64,000 bases of DNA from Gemmataceae bacterium (GCA_019752375.1 JAIEMG010000060.1:1-64000); one strand, 5' to 3'. Numbered from the stretch's first letter, positions 7,122 to 16,298 are shown. Numbers and translations: made by a program. Notes: generated from the sequence alone by a model not told the origin.

Positions 7122-9488
7122 ATGCCTATTTCCGTCCTGCGCCGCACACTTGCGATGACTGTAGCAGCGGTCCTGCTGTTCGTCGGCCTCGCGCCCAGCC
7201 ACGCCGCCGTTGTCATTTTCAAGGACGGCTACACCGTCAAGGGCAAGATCAAACGCGAAGGCGAGACGATCTTCGATCCCGCCAGCGGTCAGTCGATTCC
7301 GATTGCCAAGGGCTTCTTCATGGTGGACGACAGCGCTCGTCGCACCGTGTTCAGCATGCGGCAAGTGCAGGAGGTCCTCGAGCAGGACGTCGACAATAGC
7401 CCCGACCTGGTGGTGCTCCAGCAACCATTCGTGCGCATGAACAACCTGCGCCTGGATTCGGTTGGCGAGATTCAAGAGGTCGGCCCATTCGACGTCCGCT
7501 GGGACCGCGATTTCAAGTTCTTCGCCAATCCGGGCGGCGTGACCGTGTCGCGCCAGAAAATGACGGTGTTGACTCCGCACTACGCGCGTGTCGATGCCGG
7601 CAAGCACCGCTGGGCCATGATGTATCTCACGCGCGAACTGGGTCCAGACGTCGTTCGCCAGCTGCTGCACAGCCACCCCGACCTGAAAGAAAAGGAAGGC
7701 CGGGCCGATCCGCTTAAACGGCAACGCGTCTTCCGCTTTCTGAAGCAAGTGGGCTGGTACGAACATGCGGAGCTTGAGCTGGACGACTGGCTAAAGGACG
7801 CACCCGCGCAAAAGGCCAAGATCGACGAATTTCGGAACAGCCTCCAGTCGCTCAAGGCTGATCAACTGCTGGTCGAGATCGACCGCGCCTACAAGGCCGG
7901 CCGGCACGACTGGGCGCGTGAAAAGATCGAGAAATTCCCGCGCGATGGCACCGACGAGAAGCAACAAACACAGCTGAGCGCCCTCAAGCGCAAGTACGAA
8001 GCGGCCGAAACGGTCCTGGCTGCCGCGCAGAAGTTCCTGAAGGAACTACCCGCCCGTACCGTCGACGGCGACCGGCGTACTTGGGAGGAGGCCGCGAAAG
8101 CAATTCTTTCCGAACTGACCCTCGACACGGCTTCGCGACTCGAAAAATTCGTCGAGTACGCGGAGTTGGCGGAGCGCGACCGGAAGGAAGGCAAGACGCC
8201 GGTCGAGGGGCCCGCGGCGCTGATGGCGCGGGCCGTCAATAACTGGCTGCTTGCCAATACTTCGCCCGCCAAGCCCGAAGAGGGAGTCAAGCTGTGGAAG
8301 ACACGCCAGTTCATCCTCGAGTATCAGAAGACGACCAATGCGGGCAACCGCGCCCGCATGCTCTCCGACTACGAGAAATCGAGCGCCGTCGCCTTCGATG
8401 AAATGGCACAGCTGATCACGCTGCTGCCGCCACCTGAGCCCGAAGAGAAGTGGGAAAATGGCGTGGTGGAGATGGAAACGAAGGCGCAAGTGGGCAAGCG
8501 CAAGGGCGGTGTGCCTTACCTGCTCCAGCTGCCGCCGGAGTACAAGCACGGCCGGCCCTATCCAGTGCTCTTCGTCCTGCACCAGGTCAACGAAAAGCCG
8601 AAGGACTTCCTCGAGAAGTGGAGTGAACTGGCGGCCCAACACGGCTACATGCTGGTGGCGCCGGATTGGACGAACGGCGGCACCCAGCGCATGTACCGCT
8701 ACACGGCCGAAGAGCATGCCGCCGTGCTGGAGACTCTGAAGGACCTCTCGCGCCGCTTCAACGTGGATTCGGACCGCGTGTTCATGGCCGGCTACGGCGA
8801 GGGCGGCGCCATGGCCTATGACGTTGGCCTGTCGCACCCAGATCTCTTTGCGGGGATCATGCCAATGGCGTCGCCGCCCCGGCTGTTCGCCGCGAAATAC
8901 TGGGCGAACGCCTTGCACCTGCCCATGTACGTGGTTGCCGGCGACTTCCAGTCCGGCGACTGTGGCAAGATCATTCGCCGGCAATTCGAGTCGTTGGTCT
9001 CGCGGGGCGCGCCGGCCCTTTACGTCGAGTACAAGGGGCGTGGCCTGGAGTGGTTTGACGCGGAGATGGCAAACTTCTTCGACTGGATGGGTCGCAAGAA
9101 ACGCCTGATTGCGTTCCCGGAAGCGACGGAATTTCAGTCCATGCGCACGACCGACGCCCGGTTCTACTGGTTGAGCGGCGAAGAGATCAATAGCCGGCAC
9201 CTGAACGATGCCCGCGGCTTCCGCGACCAGACGTTGCCCGCTACCTTGACCGGCAAGATTGTGGAGGGCAATCAGATTGTCGTGAAGGCGAATGGCTACA
9301 AGCAAATGACCATCTGGATTGGTCGCGGCATGGTCGATTTCGAAAAACCGGTGTCGATCCAGGTAAACTTGAACCTGCGCGTCCGGGAGCGCAAGCTAAC
9401 GCCGAGCCTGGGAACATTGCTGGAAGATTTCTACGAGCGCAACGATCGTCAACGGCTGTTTTTGGTGAAGATCGTAATCCCCGTCTAA
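7122..9488 (+). CDS. secreted alpha/beta-hydrolase-fold protein with degenerate nucleophile elbow
   Basis: 788 residues starting with a signal peptide (MPISVLRRTLAMTVAAVLLF...SHA). The N-terminal part (about 30-110) is a small beta-rich region (VVIFKDGYTVKGKIKREGE), then a long helical, charged region (about 200-440), and an esterase/PHB-depolymerase-like alpha/beta hydrolase domain (about 470-690, YPVLFVLHQVNEKP, APDWTNG). At the expected GxSxG elbow the sequence is G-Y-G-E-G (residues 557-561), so the usual Ser is Gly559. It is therefore probably a non-catalytic or altered hydrolase working outside the cytoplasm, perhaps binding polymers. The upstream GTG at 6975 would bury the signal peptide, so 7122 is preferred. 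Confidence 0.75.
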   Translation: MPISVLRRTLAMTVAAVLLFVGLAPSHAAVVIFKDGYTVKGKIKREGETIFDPASGQSIPIAKGFFMVDDSARRTVFSMRQVQEVLEQDVDNSPDLVVLQQPFVRMNNLRLDSVGEIQEVGPFDVRWDRDFKFFANPGGVTVSRQKMTVLTPHYARVDAGKHRWAMMYLTRELGPDVVRQLLHSHPDLKEKEGRADPLKRQRVFRFLKQVGWYEHAELELDDWLKDAPAQKAKIDEFRNSLQSLKADQLLVEIDRAYKAGRHDWAREKIEKFPRDGTDEKQQTQLSALKRKYEAAETVLAAAQKFLKELPARTVDGDRRTWEEAAKAILSELTLDTASRLEKFVEYAELAERDRKEGKTPVEGPAALMARAVNNWLLANTSPAKPEEGVKLWKTRQFILEYQKTTNAGNRARMLSDYEKSSAVAFDEMAQLITLLPPPEPEEKWENGVVEMETKAQVGKRKGGVPYLLQLPPEYKHGRPYPVLFVLHQVNEKPKDFLEKWSELAAQHGYMLVAPDWTNGGTQRMYRYTAEEHAAVLETLKDLSRRFNVDSDRVFMAGYGEGGAMAYDVGLSHPDLFAGIMPMASPPRLFAAKYWANALHLPMYVVAGDFQSGDCGKIIRRQFESLVSRGAPALYVEYKGRGLEWFDAEMANFFDWMGRKKRLIAFPEATEFQSMRTTDARFYWLSGEEINSRHLNDARGFRDQTLPATLTGKIVEGNQIVVKANGYKQMTIWIGRGMVDFEKPVSIQVNLNLRVRERKLTPSLGTLLEDFYERNDRQRLFLVKIVIPV

Positions 9489-9516
9489 TACTATCGCGGA
9501 ACGATCCGCGCAACGT

Positions 9517-9590
9517 CTGTAGCCTGCGGAATGGCGTCGCAGGTACCGTACATCCAGTCCGCAGGCTGAAGCCTGTGGCTACGGACTGTT
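9517..9590. repeat. palindromic intergenic repeat between convergent genes
   Basis: Nested complementary blocks: tagcctgcgga (about 9520-9530) pairs with tccgcaggct (9558-9567), and agtccgcaggct (9556-9567) pairs with agcctg (9570-9575) and cggact (9582-9587) around a bulge. It lies between the convergent genes ending at 9488 and 9621, so it may act as a bidirectional terminator, or be a REP/MITE-like repeat. Confidence 0.5.
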
Positions 9591-9620
9591 CCGGTGAAAT
9601 CCTGGAGTGACAGGGGCCTG

Positions 9621-10730
9621 TCAGACCAGGAACTCGTGCACCGTGGCAACGCGGTGCTCCTTCGCCGCCGTATAGACGGCTTCGCACAGTGCAACGGTTT
9701 CCACGTTATCGCGTCCGCCAATGTCCGGTTCAGTCCCCTCCTCGAGAGCACAGAGCAGTTGTGCCATCGTGCCGACAAAGGCGTCGGGAAACCAGACTTC
9801 CTTCCAGCGTGGCTGAAACCAGTAACCGGGTTGCTGCTTCGTGGTGAAGTCCAGCGTGCTGGGAGTCGGCGTGGGGTAGCTCGGCCAGCCAATGGTGCCG
9901 CGTGCCAGTCCATCGGTCCCCTCGACACGCCAACGAATGTAGATGTCGCTCTCCGATCCCTCGCGTGCCGGTCCGGTCCAGACGTCGTCCCAGGACGATG
10001 CGCGACAGCCATTGGCATATTCCAGGATGTAGAGATTGATGCCGTCGCTGTGCGGGAACTTGGTGCGCGGGTCCGGACGGGTGCTGGCGAGGACGCGTTC
10101 CGGCGTGCCGAACCAGTAACGGAAGGTGTCGAGGTGATGGATGCTCATCACAAACGTGGACAGCGAGTGCAGCTTCTCGCTCCACGGCATCCAGTGGGGA
10201 ATCGCACGCATCTCGATGGTGCCCAGCACCGGCTCGCCCAGCCAGCCGCGGTTCAGGATGTCCTTGAGAGCTCGTACCGACTGATCGTAGCGCATGTTCT
10301 GGTTGACCGCCAGGACGATGCCCGCGTCGGCACACAGGTCCACGCACGCGCGGGCCACTTTCACTGTCATGGCCAACGGCTTCTGGGCCAGGATGCCGCG
10401 GATGTGGCCGCGGTGGGCGACGGCGGCACGGATCAGTTCCGGCTGAGCATCGGGCGGCACGGCCAAGTCTATCACTTCGATTTGCGGATCCGCAAGCAGG
10501 TCGGCAACCGCGGCATGGCAACGCGGGATGCCGTGCGCATCGGCGACAAGTTTCGCCTTTTTCGGGTCGCGTGCCACGATGGCGACAGGATTGAACCCGG
10601 CTTTACGATATGCCACCAGATGGCAGTCGCTCATGATGAAACCTGCACCGACGCAACCGATGCGCCAGTCGAGACGGTGCGGCAAACGCGGCAGGTAATC
10701 GAGCGTGAGCTCGAGCGGAGAAGTGGGCAT
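9621..10730 (-). CDS. Gfo/Idh/MocA-family NAD(P)-dependent oxidoreductase
   Basis: 369 residues with a Rossmann fold beginning near residue 23 ([20 protein letters not shown]), the family's EKP-type motif as AQKPLAMT near residue 117, and a C-terminal alpha/beta domain with [13 protein letters not shown]. These enzymes usually oxidise or reduce sugars and related polyols using a tightly bound NAD(P). In this copy the Glu of the EKP motif is Gln. It begins 6 nt after the stop of the neighbouring Uma2 gene with no Shine-Dalgarno, suggesting translational coupling. The substrate cannot be read from sequence. Confidence 0.85.
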   Translation of the reverse strand: MPTSPLELTLDYLPRLPHRLDWRIGCVGAGFIMSDCHLVAYRKAGFNPVAIVARDPKKAKLVADAHGIPRCHAAVADLLADPQIEVIDLAVPPDAQPELIRAAVAHRGHIRGILAQKPLAMTVKVARACVDLCADAGIVLAVNQNMRYDQSVRALKDILNRGWLGEPVLGTIEMRAIPHWMPWSEKLHSLSTFVMSIHHLDTFRYWFGTPERVLASTRPDPRTKFPHSDGINLYILEYANGCRASSWDDVWTGPAREGSESDIYIRWRVEGTDGLARGTIGWPSYPTPTPSTLDFTTKQQPGYWFQPRWKEVWFPDAFVGTMAQLLCALEEGTEPDIGGRDNVETVALCEAVYTAAKEHRVATVHEFLV

Positions 10731-10872
10731 GGGCGTTCAGCGGTGAGGGTCGAGAAGGAGTTCAAATCCGGGGAGCAGTCGCGTGGTATACGTCTCGCCG
10801 AACGCGATTTCGCTGGTTCGCCAGCGCTGGCCGTGCCGGCGATGCACGGTCATGGTCGGCTCATCCGGATTC
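10726..10872. repeat. 147-bp direct repeat, copy 1 (3' end of Uma2 gene 1)
   Basis: This stretch is identical to 11363-11509 (offset 637), with the first mismatch at 10873/11510. It covers the last 45 or so codons of the Uma2 gene plus 11 nt beyond its stop, including the ATG of the oxidoreductase gene. Confidence 0.85.
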
Positions 10873-11339
10873 TCGCGTGTGTCCAGGATCCAGTATTCTC
10901 GAACGGATGGAATGCGCAGATAAAGTTCGACGTTCCGCACGAGGTCTTTGCCCGGATCCCCTTCCGTCAGGATTTCGGCGATCAAGATCGGACTGACGTC
11001 TTGCCAGCGCAGCTCGCGAATGGGCCGATTTCTTGGAAAATGACGATAGCCTGCCAGGTCCGGCTCCGGGACCGTGACCATCAGCCGCCCGGGGACGAAC
11101 ACACGTGCCTTGTTGGTGACAAAGTTAAGGATCTCCGGATGCTCGCGGGCATACGCCTTCAGCTTGTCGAGCAGCCATTCCTCGTCGCACAGTTCCGGCA
11201 GATTGGCTTCGGGCGACACGTACAGGTTCCCGTCGATGAGTTCATACTTGTGACCTGGCTCATAGTCGCCAGCCGAGTATTCCTCAAATGTCATCCTTCG
11301 GCCGTGATCGGCGGGGCCGATTTTTGTGATGGTTGGCAT
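10737..11339 (-). CDS. Uma2-family (DUF820) PD-(D/E)XK nuclease-like protein, copy 1
   Basis: 200 residues with the Uma2 features: N-terminal MTFEEYSAGDYEPGHKYELIDGNLYV, a central PEPDLAGYRHFPRN with the metal-binding Asp, VSPILIAEILTEGD with the catalytic-core Glu, and YWILDTRENPDEPT. Uma2 proteins form large paralogous sets in planctomycetes and cyanobacteria; they have a restriction-endonuclease fold, but their biological role is unclear. GGAG lies 8 nt before the ATG. The next gene upstream on the same strand is a second Uma2 copy, sharing an identical C-terminal half. Confidence 0.9.
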   Translation of the reverse strand: MPTITKIGPADHGRRMTFEEYSAGDYEPGHKYELIDGNLYVSPEANLPELCDEEWLLDKLKAYAREHPEILNFVTNKARVFVPGRLMVTVPEPDLAGYRHFPRNRPIRELRWQDVSPILIAEILTEGDPGKDLVRNVELYLRIPSVREYWILDTRENPDEPTMTVHRRHGQRWRTSEIAFGETYTTRLLPGFELLLDPHR

Positions 11340-11362
11340 CGTTTGCTCCGGCTCAATTCACA

Positions 11363-11509
11363 GGCATGGGCGTTCAGCGGTGAGGGTCGAGAAGGAGTTC
11401 AAATCCGGGGAGCAGTCGCGTGGTATACGTCTCGCCGAACGCGATTTCGCTGGTTCGCCAGCGCTGGCCGTGCCGGCGATGCACGGTCATGGTCGGCTCA
11501 TCCGGATTC
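11363..11509. repeat. 147-bp direct repeat, copy 2 (3' end of Uma2 gene 2)
   Basis: Identical partner of 10726-10872. Beyond it the two Uma2 genes diverge clearly, for example PRNRPIRELRWQDVSPILIAEILTEG versus PLHRPRRSVRWQDVSPVLVG. Confidence 0.85.
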
Positions 11510-11976
11510 GCGCGTGTGTCCAGGATCCAATATTCTCGGATCGACGGCACCGCCAGATAGAGCTCGGCATTGCGTACCAGGTCCTTGTCCGGGTCTTCCG
11601 CCGACACGATCTCGCCAACCAATACCGGACTCACGTCTTGCCAGCGAACCGAACGGCGCGGCCGGTGCAGAGGAAAATCACGATAGCCGGAAATGTCCGG
11701 TTCCGGAGCGGTGACACGGGGACGACCCGGCACAAACACCCTGGCCTTGTCAGTGACGTAGTTCAGGACCTCCGGGTGCTTTTTCAGGTATTCCCAAAGC
11801 TTGAAAAGAAGCCATTTCTCAGCCATGTCCTCGGACAAATTGGCTTCGGGCGACACGTAAAGCCTCCCATCAACCAGTTCATACTTGTGGCCAGGCTCGT
11901 AGTCGCCAGCCAGGTACTCTTCAAGTATGAACCTTCGGCCGTGATCGGCCGGTCCAATTTTCGTGATGGTAGCCAT
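11374..11976 (-). CDS. Uma2-family (DUF820) PD-(D/E)XK nuclease-like protein, copy 2
   Basis: 200 residues, the same length as copy 1 and aligned without gaps: FILEEYLAGDYEPGHKYELV, PEPDISGYRDFPLH, VSPVLVGEIVSAED and an identical last 44 residues from NPDEPTMTVHRR. AGGAG precedes the ATG by 7 nt. The conserved acidic residues of the nuclease core are present, so it is likely functional rather than decayed. Tandem arrangement with a 34-nt gap to copy 1 suggests a local duplication and co-transcription. Confidence 0.9.
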   Translation of the reverse strand: MATITKIGPADHGRRFILEEYLAGDYEPGHKYELVDGRLYVSPEANLSEDMAEKWLLFKLWEYLKKHPEVLNYVTDKARVFVPGRPRVTAPEPDISGYRDFPLHRPRRSVRWQDVSPVLVGEIVSAEDPDKDLVRNAELYLAVPSIREYWILDTRANPDEPTMTVHRRHGQRWRTSEIAFGETYTTRLLPGFELLLDPHR

Positions 11977-12001
11977 CGCTCGCTCCTGGCCCGCGGCAGC
12001 A

Positions 12002-12934
12002 TCAATTCACCAGCACGCGCAGCTCGCGCGGCAGCGGGAAGCTAACGTGTTCCTCGCGCACCGTGCGGCTCTCGACGGTCGCTCCGTAACGGTCGCGGAG
12101 GTGCGCGACGCATTCTTGCACCACTTCCTCGGGAGCGCTTGCACCCGCGGTGATGAGTACGCTTCCCACCCCCTCCAGACAGTTCGCAGGCAACTCGCGC
12201 ACGCTGTCGATCAGGTAGGCAGGCTTGCCCAGCCCCTTGGCGATCTCGGCCAGCCGCATGCTGTTGGAGCTGTTCTGGCTGCCGAGCACGATCACTGCAT
12301 CGGCTTCGGGCACCAACTCCTTGACGGCCTCTTGCCGATTCTGCGTGGCGTAGCAAATGTCCTCGCGCGACGGCCCGGTGATCTGGGGATAACGACGCTT
12401 CAGTGCCGCGATGATGACTTCGGCGTCGTCCACGCTTAGCGTTGTCTGAGTCAAGTGGGCGAGCTTGGCATCGGCAGCGAAGTCCAGGCGTTCGACATCA
12501 TGGACGTCCTGCACGAGTTGGATGCTCTTCGGCGCCTCCCCCATCGTGCCAATGACCTCGTCATGGCCTTCGTGACCGATGAGCAGGATCGTGTACCCCT
12601 CGCGGGCAAAGCGCACCGCTTCCAAATGGACCTTGGTCACCAACGGGCAAGTAGCGTCGATGGCGCGCAGATGCCGTTCCGCGGCGGCGGCGCGAAGTTC
12701 TGGCGCCACGCCATGAGCGCTGTAGAGGACCGTTGCACCTTCCGGCACCTCGCGGATGTCGTCCACGAAGACGACGCCGAGTCCGCGGAAGCGGTCGACG
12801 ACGGGCCGGTTGTGGACAATCTCGTGGTAGACGTACAGAGGGGTGCCGAAATATTCCAGCGCCTTCTCCAGGCACTCGATGGCCATGTTGACACCGGCAC
12901 AAAAGCCGCGCGGGTTCGCCAGGATGATCTTCAC
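12002..12934 (-). CDS. ispH: 4-hydroxy-3-methylbut-2-enyl diphosphate reductase
   Basis: 310 residues, the usual IspH length. The last enzyme of the MEP isoprenoid pathway, a 4Fe-4S protein that reduces HMBPP to IPP and DMAPP in the cytoplasm. The three cluster cysteines are visible in NPRGFCAG (Cys12), DATCPLVTKVH (about 95) and EDICYATQNRQEA (about 193), with VLGSQNSSNS in the C-terminal domain. The start is a GTG with a GGAGGA about 10 nt upstream. No other MEP gene is nearby. Confidence 0.95.
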   Translation of the reverse strand: MKIILANPRGFCAGVNMAIECLEKALEYFGTPLYVYHEIVHNRPVVDRFRGLGVVFVDDIREVPEGATVLYSAHGVAPELRAAAAERHLRAIDATCPLVTKVHLEAVRFAREGYTILLIGHEGHDEVIGTMGEAPKSIQLVQDVHDVERLDFAADAKLAHLTQTTLSVDDAEVIIAALKRRYPQITGPSREDICYATQNRQEAVKELVPEADAVIVLGSQNSSNSMRLAEIAKGLGKPAYLIDSVRELPANCLEGVGSVLITAGASAPEEVVQECVAHLRDRYGATVESRTVREEHVSFPLPRELRVLVN

Positions 12935-13003
12935 GCCGTTGGGTCCTCCTCCCTGAGGTTATCCTACCCTGCACGTTCGCCACCGCCAAGCGACGCGCCT
13001 GAA

Positions 13004-13038
13004 GCAGCATCGCCACCCGCGGTGGGTGGCGATGCTGC
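13004..13038. terminator. perfect 15-bp hairpin downstream of the small secreted protein gene
   Basis: Arms gcagcatcgccaccc (13004-13018) and its complement (13024-13038) with a 5-nt loop, starting 28 nt past the stop at 13067. There is no T-run, so it could be a Rho-dependent end, an RNA-stabilising hairpin or a REP element instead of an intrinsic terminator. Confidence 0.5.
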
Positions 13039-13066
13039 AGATCATGCGATGGTCAAAGCTTGCCTA

Positions 13067-13396
13067 CTATTCGTAGTCAACCTTCTTGACGGTGATGACC
13101 TTCTTCTTGTCCTTCTCTTCGACGGTGCCGACCACGGTGCCCTTCTTGCCGGACGAGCAGATGTCCTTGTGGAACTTCTTGTCCGAGGTGGGGTCGAACC
13201 AGTAGACGACGTCCTTGTCCTTCTCCTTGACGACGACGACCGTCGCGCACTTCTTCTGGCCGTCAACCTTTAGCTCACACTTGGCGCAGGTGACGTTGCC
13301 CTTCAGCGTGACTTCTTTGTCGTCGGCGGCGGTGATGCCGGCGACAACGGCGAAGACTAGCGCCACGGCTAACATCGTGGACAGTACAGTCTTCAT
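13067..13396 (-). CDS. small secreted cysteine-containing protein (DUF6370-like)
   Basis: 109 residues with a signal peptide (MKTVLSTMLAVALVFAVVAG). The mature protein starts ADDKEVTLKGNVTCAKCELK; it carries a CxxC, a third Cys (KKCATVVVVKEKDKD) and a fourth in FHKDICSSGKKGTVVGTV. The pattern matches small planctomycete exported proteins annotated DUF6370, probably metal-binding; that assignment is from memory and not certain. GGAGG lies 7 nt before the ATG at 13396; the longer frame upstream has no signal peptide at its start and is rejected. Confidence 0.75.
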   Translation of the reverse strand: MKTVLSTMLAVALVFAVVAGITAADDKEVTLKGNVTCAKCELKVDGQKKCATVVVVKEKDKDVVYWFDPTSDKKFHKDICSSGKKGTVVGTVEEKDKKKVITVKKVDYE

Positions 13397-13568
13397 AGTC
13401 GAGCCTCCCTTGTGCAATATGCCGCCAATCCGGATGCGCATGACACATTGTCGAGCGTCCTTCCCGGACTTGGGTAGTGTGGCGAATATACCGCTGTTGA
13501 CGGAAGCGATCAACAGGTTATTTCTCCGAACCTTGCCGACTCTCCCCAGCTTGCCAGCGGCGCGTCCG

Positions 13569-14774
13569 TCAAAACGCGGTTTCGTAGATGCCTTCGACCT
13601 CTTCGGGCGTGACCGGTCGCGGGTTCACCCGCAAGATGCGGCGGATACTGCACGCCTTTTCAGCAAACGGCCGCAGCTGTTCCTTGCGCACCCCTATGTC
13701 GCGGAGGCGCTGGGGAATGCCAATGTCGGTCCGCAGCTTTTCAACGGCTTGCACGCCCCGTTCAGCGGCCGTGTCGGGGTCCAGCCCTTGCAAGTCCTCT
13801 CCGAGGAGGCGCCCGATTGCGGCGAATTCCTTGCGACGAGCAGGAAGATTGAAACGCATGACGGAAGGCAGCAACAGGCCGTTCCCCGCACCGTGCGAGC
13901 AATGAACGGCGCCGCCGACGGGATATTCCATGGCATGGACCAGCGCCACGCCGACATTCGAGAAGGCCAGTCCGGCCAGCGTCGCGCCCAGCGCCATGCC
14001 GTCGCGTGCTTCCAGGTCTTCGCCGGTGGCCACCGCACGGCGAAGAAACGTACCGATCAATGAAATCGCCTTCTCCGCCAGGCAATCGCCCATCGGATGC
14101 CGGCCTTGATAGACGGAACGCTCACCCGGGGGCAGCGGAAAATCGGCGTTGTCAACAGCGGTATAGGCTTCGATCGCATGGGTGAGCGCGTCAATGCCCG
14201 TGTCAGCGGTGACCTTTGGCGGGCACGACACCGTAAGCAAAGGATCGACGACGGCGACCTGCGGACGCAGATAGTTGCTGAGGATTCCGACCTTCATCTG
14301 CGTCTCGGTCTCCGTCAGCACTGCGGCCGCGGAAACCTCCGAACCAGTGCCGGCCGTCGTGGGCACGCAAATCAGTGGCCAGATCGGACCAGGGATGCGG
14401 TCATCGCCAAAGAAATCGCGCGGCCCGCCGGCGTGGGCCAGCACCGTCGCCGTGATCTTCGCCAGGTCCATGTTGCTGCCGCCGCCCAGGCCCAGGATCC
14501 CTTCGGCTTGAAACACCTCGGCGGCGTCGATGGATGCCTCGGCAGCGCGAATGGATGGCTCCGGTTCGCCCCCATCGAACACCTTTACACGAACGCCGGC
14601 CTCTTCGATCGGCGCCTTGATTCGATCCACCAGGCCGACCCGAGCGACAATCGGATCGGTGACGATGAGCAATCGCTTGATGCCCAGCCGACGGCTGACG
14701 ACCCCGAGTTGCTGAACGGCGTTTCGTCCAAACAGCAGCTGTCCCGCGGAATGAAACGTCCACGTCTCGCGCAT
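13569..14774 (-). CDS. iron-containing alcohol dehydrogenase
   Basis: 401 residues of the group III, Fe(II)-dependent alcohol dehydrogenase family. An N-terminal NAD(P)-binding domain shows GLGGGSNMDLAK near residue 95 and PTTAGTGSEV near 140. The helical C-terminal domain carries the iron ligands in GIDALTHAIEAY, VALVHAMEYPVGG and VHCSHGAGNG. It likely interconverts an alcohol and an aldehyde with NAD(P)H; the exact substrate is unknown. Monocistronic and divergent from the mogA-like gene at 14897. Confidence 0.92.
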   Translation of the reverse strand: MRETWTFHSAGQLLFGRNAVQQLGVVSRRLGIKRLLIVTDPIVARVGLVDRIKAPIEEAGVRVKVFDGGEPEPSIRAAEASIDAAEVFQAEGILGLGGGSNMDLAKITATVLAHAGGPRDFFGDDRIPGPIWPLICVPTTAGTGSEVSAAAVLTETETQMKVGILSNYLRPQVAVVDPLLTVSCPPKVTADTGIDALTHAIEAYTAVDNADFPLPPGERSVYQGRHPMGDCLAEKAISLIGTFLRRAVATGEDLEARDGMALGATLAGLAFSNVGVALVHAMEYPVGGAVHCSHGAGNGLLLPSVMRFNLPARRKEFAAIGRLLGEDLQGLDPDTAAERGVQAVEKLRTDIGIPQRLRDIGVRKEQLRPFAEKACSIRRILRVNPRPVTPEEVEGIYETAF

Positions 14775-14896
14775 GATCCTGCTCTCCCCGTGCGGCCGTC
14801 CGAAAGAAGCTCAGTAGACACGAATTTGTAGATCGTGCAAGAGGCAGTCCCGCGGTATCATCAATCTCCGATTGAAAATCGGCAATGAAATGAACC

Positions 14897-15436
14897 ATGA
14901 GCAGCAACCAACCCATCCGCATCGGCATCCTGACCGTCTCCGACCGGGCCAGCCGCGGGATCTACGAAGACCGTGGCGGGCCCGCCATTCGCGATTGCCT
15001 GGGTGAAATCCTGACGTGCTCGTGGGAGCCAGTTCCGCGTGTCATCCCGGACGAGCGTCCGTTGATTGAATCGACTCTCAAGGAACTCTGTGACACGGAT
15101 GGATGCTGCCTCGTCGTGACGACGGGCGGTACCGGCCCTGCGAAGCGCGATGTGACACCCGAAGCGACCGAAGCCGTCTGCGACAAGGTCCTTGACGGCT
15201 TTGGCGAGCAGATGCGGGCGGTGTCGCTGCGGGTGGTGCCGACGGCAATCCTGTCGCGGCAGATCGCCGGCATCCGGGGTCAATCGCTGATCGTCAACCT
15301 CCCCGGCAAGCCCAGTGCCATCCGCGATTGCCTGCTGGCCGTGTTCCCTGCCATCCCGTACTGCATCGACCTGATTGAAGGGCCATTTCTCACCACCAAC
15401 GAAGCCATCGTGAAGGCGTTTCGACCGAAGGGTTGA
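14897..15436 (+). CDS. mog: MogA/MoaB-type molybdopterin adenylyltransferase
   Basis: 179 residues with the MoCF-binding fold: IGILTVSDRASRGIYEDRGG at the start, the TTGGTGPAKRDVTPEAT motif near residues 74-90, and LPGKPSAIRDCLLAVFPAIP toward the end. The family adenylylates molybdopterin before molybdenum insertion. The length and the TGGTG...RDVTPEA pattern fit MogA better than the longer MoeA. It heads a run of three plus-strand genes, but the two downstream genes are exported proteins with no obvious link to molybdenum cofactor. Confidence 0.88.
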   Translation: MSSNQPIRIGILTVSDRASRGIYEDRGGPAIRDCLGEILTCSWEPVPRVIPDERPLIESTLKELCDTDGCCLVVTTGGTGPAKRDVTPEATEAVCDKVLDGFGEQMRAVSLRVVPTAILSRQIAGIRGQSLIVNLPGKPSAIRDCLLAVFPAIPYCIDLIEGPFLTTNEAIVKAFRPKG

Positions 15437-15467
15437 AGGTTTTTCCAGGCACCAAGGAGCCGACTCC

Positions 15468-16298
15468 ATGCGATCCCGCCTCCTGTTCACGTTCCCCATG
15501 GTTGCTGTAGCCATTGCCGTCGCCACCTCGGCATCCGCCGACGATCCGAAGAACGATGGAGTGCTCCGGCTCAACTTGCGGACGCGGGTCCAGCCGTTCA
15601 AGGGCAGCGAAGCCTGGGACGAAGTTGCCCTGCGCAAGGACATCTCGGCGAAGGAAACTGCCATTGTGATCTGCGACATGTGGGACGACCACTGGTGCAA
15701 GCCGGCCGCCAAGCGCTGCGAGGTGATGGCCAAGAAGATGGTCCCGATCCTGGCCGCCGCGCGGGCCAAGGGCGTGACGATCATCCATTCACCCTCCGAA
15801 TGCATGGACTTCTACAAGGACGCTCCGCAGCGCAAGAAGATGCAGGAGGTTCCCAAGGTCGATTTGCCCAAGCCGCTGCCGCTGGCGGACCCGACGTTGC
15901 CGGTCGATTCCAGCAACGGCGGCTGCGATGACGACACCTCCAAGTTCTTCAAGGCTTGGAAACGCCAGACGGAGCTCATTCCGATTGCGGAAGACGACCT
16001 GATTTCCGACAAGGGGGACGAAATCTACAGCCTCATCAAGCAGCGCGGCATCAAGAACGTCATATTCATGGGTGTTCATGCCAACATGTGCGTCCTGAAC
16101 CGGCCCTTTGCCATCAAGCAGCTGACGCGCTGGGGCGTTCGCTGCGTCCTGGTGCGCGACCTGACTGACGCCATGTACGACCCCAAGATGCCGCCAAAGG
16201 TGAGTCACGACGCGGGCACCGACCTGGTCATCCAGTACATCGAGAAGCACTGGTGCCCGTCGATCCTCAGCAGCGATCTGGCCGGCAAGATGCCTTGA
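15468..16298 (+). CDS. secreted isochorismatase-like cysteine hydrolase
   Basis: 276 residues with a signal peptide (MRSRLLFTFPMVAVAIAVAT...ASA). The isochorismatase fold is shown by TAIVICDMWDDHWC near residue 65 (catalytic Asp) and by the nucleophile region FMGVHANMCVLNRPFAI near residue 200, with Cys as nucleophile. Cytoplasmic relatives hydrolyse amides, nicotinamide or isochorismate; this one is exported, so its substrate is probably extracytoplasmic. AAGGAG lies 9 nt before the ATG. It sits 31 nt after the mogA-like gene and 48 nt before a Tat-exported protein, so a shared transcript is likely. Confidence 0.85.
   Translation: MRSRLLFTFPMVAVAIAVATSASADDPKNDGVLRLNLRTRVQPFKGSEAWDEVALRKDISAKETAIVICDMWDDHWCKPAAKRCEVMAKKMVPILAAARAKGVTIIHSPSECMDFYKDAPQRKKMQEVPKVDLPKPLPLADPTLPVDSSNGGCDDDTSKFFKAWKRQTELIPIAEDDLISDKGDEIYSLIKQRGIKNVIFMGVHANMCVLNRPFAIKQLTRWGVRCVLVRDLTDAMYDPKMPPKVSHDAGTDLVIQYIEKHWCPSILSSDLAGKMP

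Noticed and set aside
11326-12045. Plus-strand frames opposite the two Uma2 genes and opposite the kinase repeats
   Set aside because: They repeat only because the underlying gene is duplicated; no ribosome-binding site, no family features.
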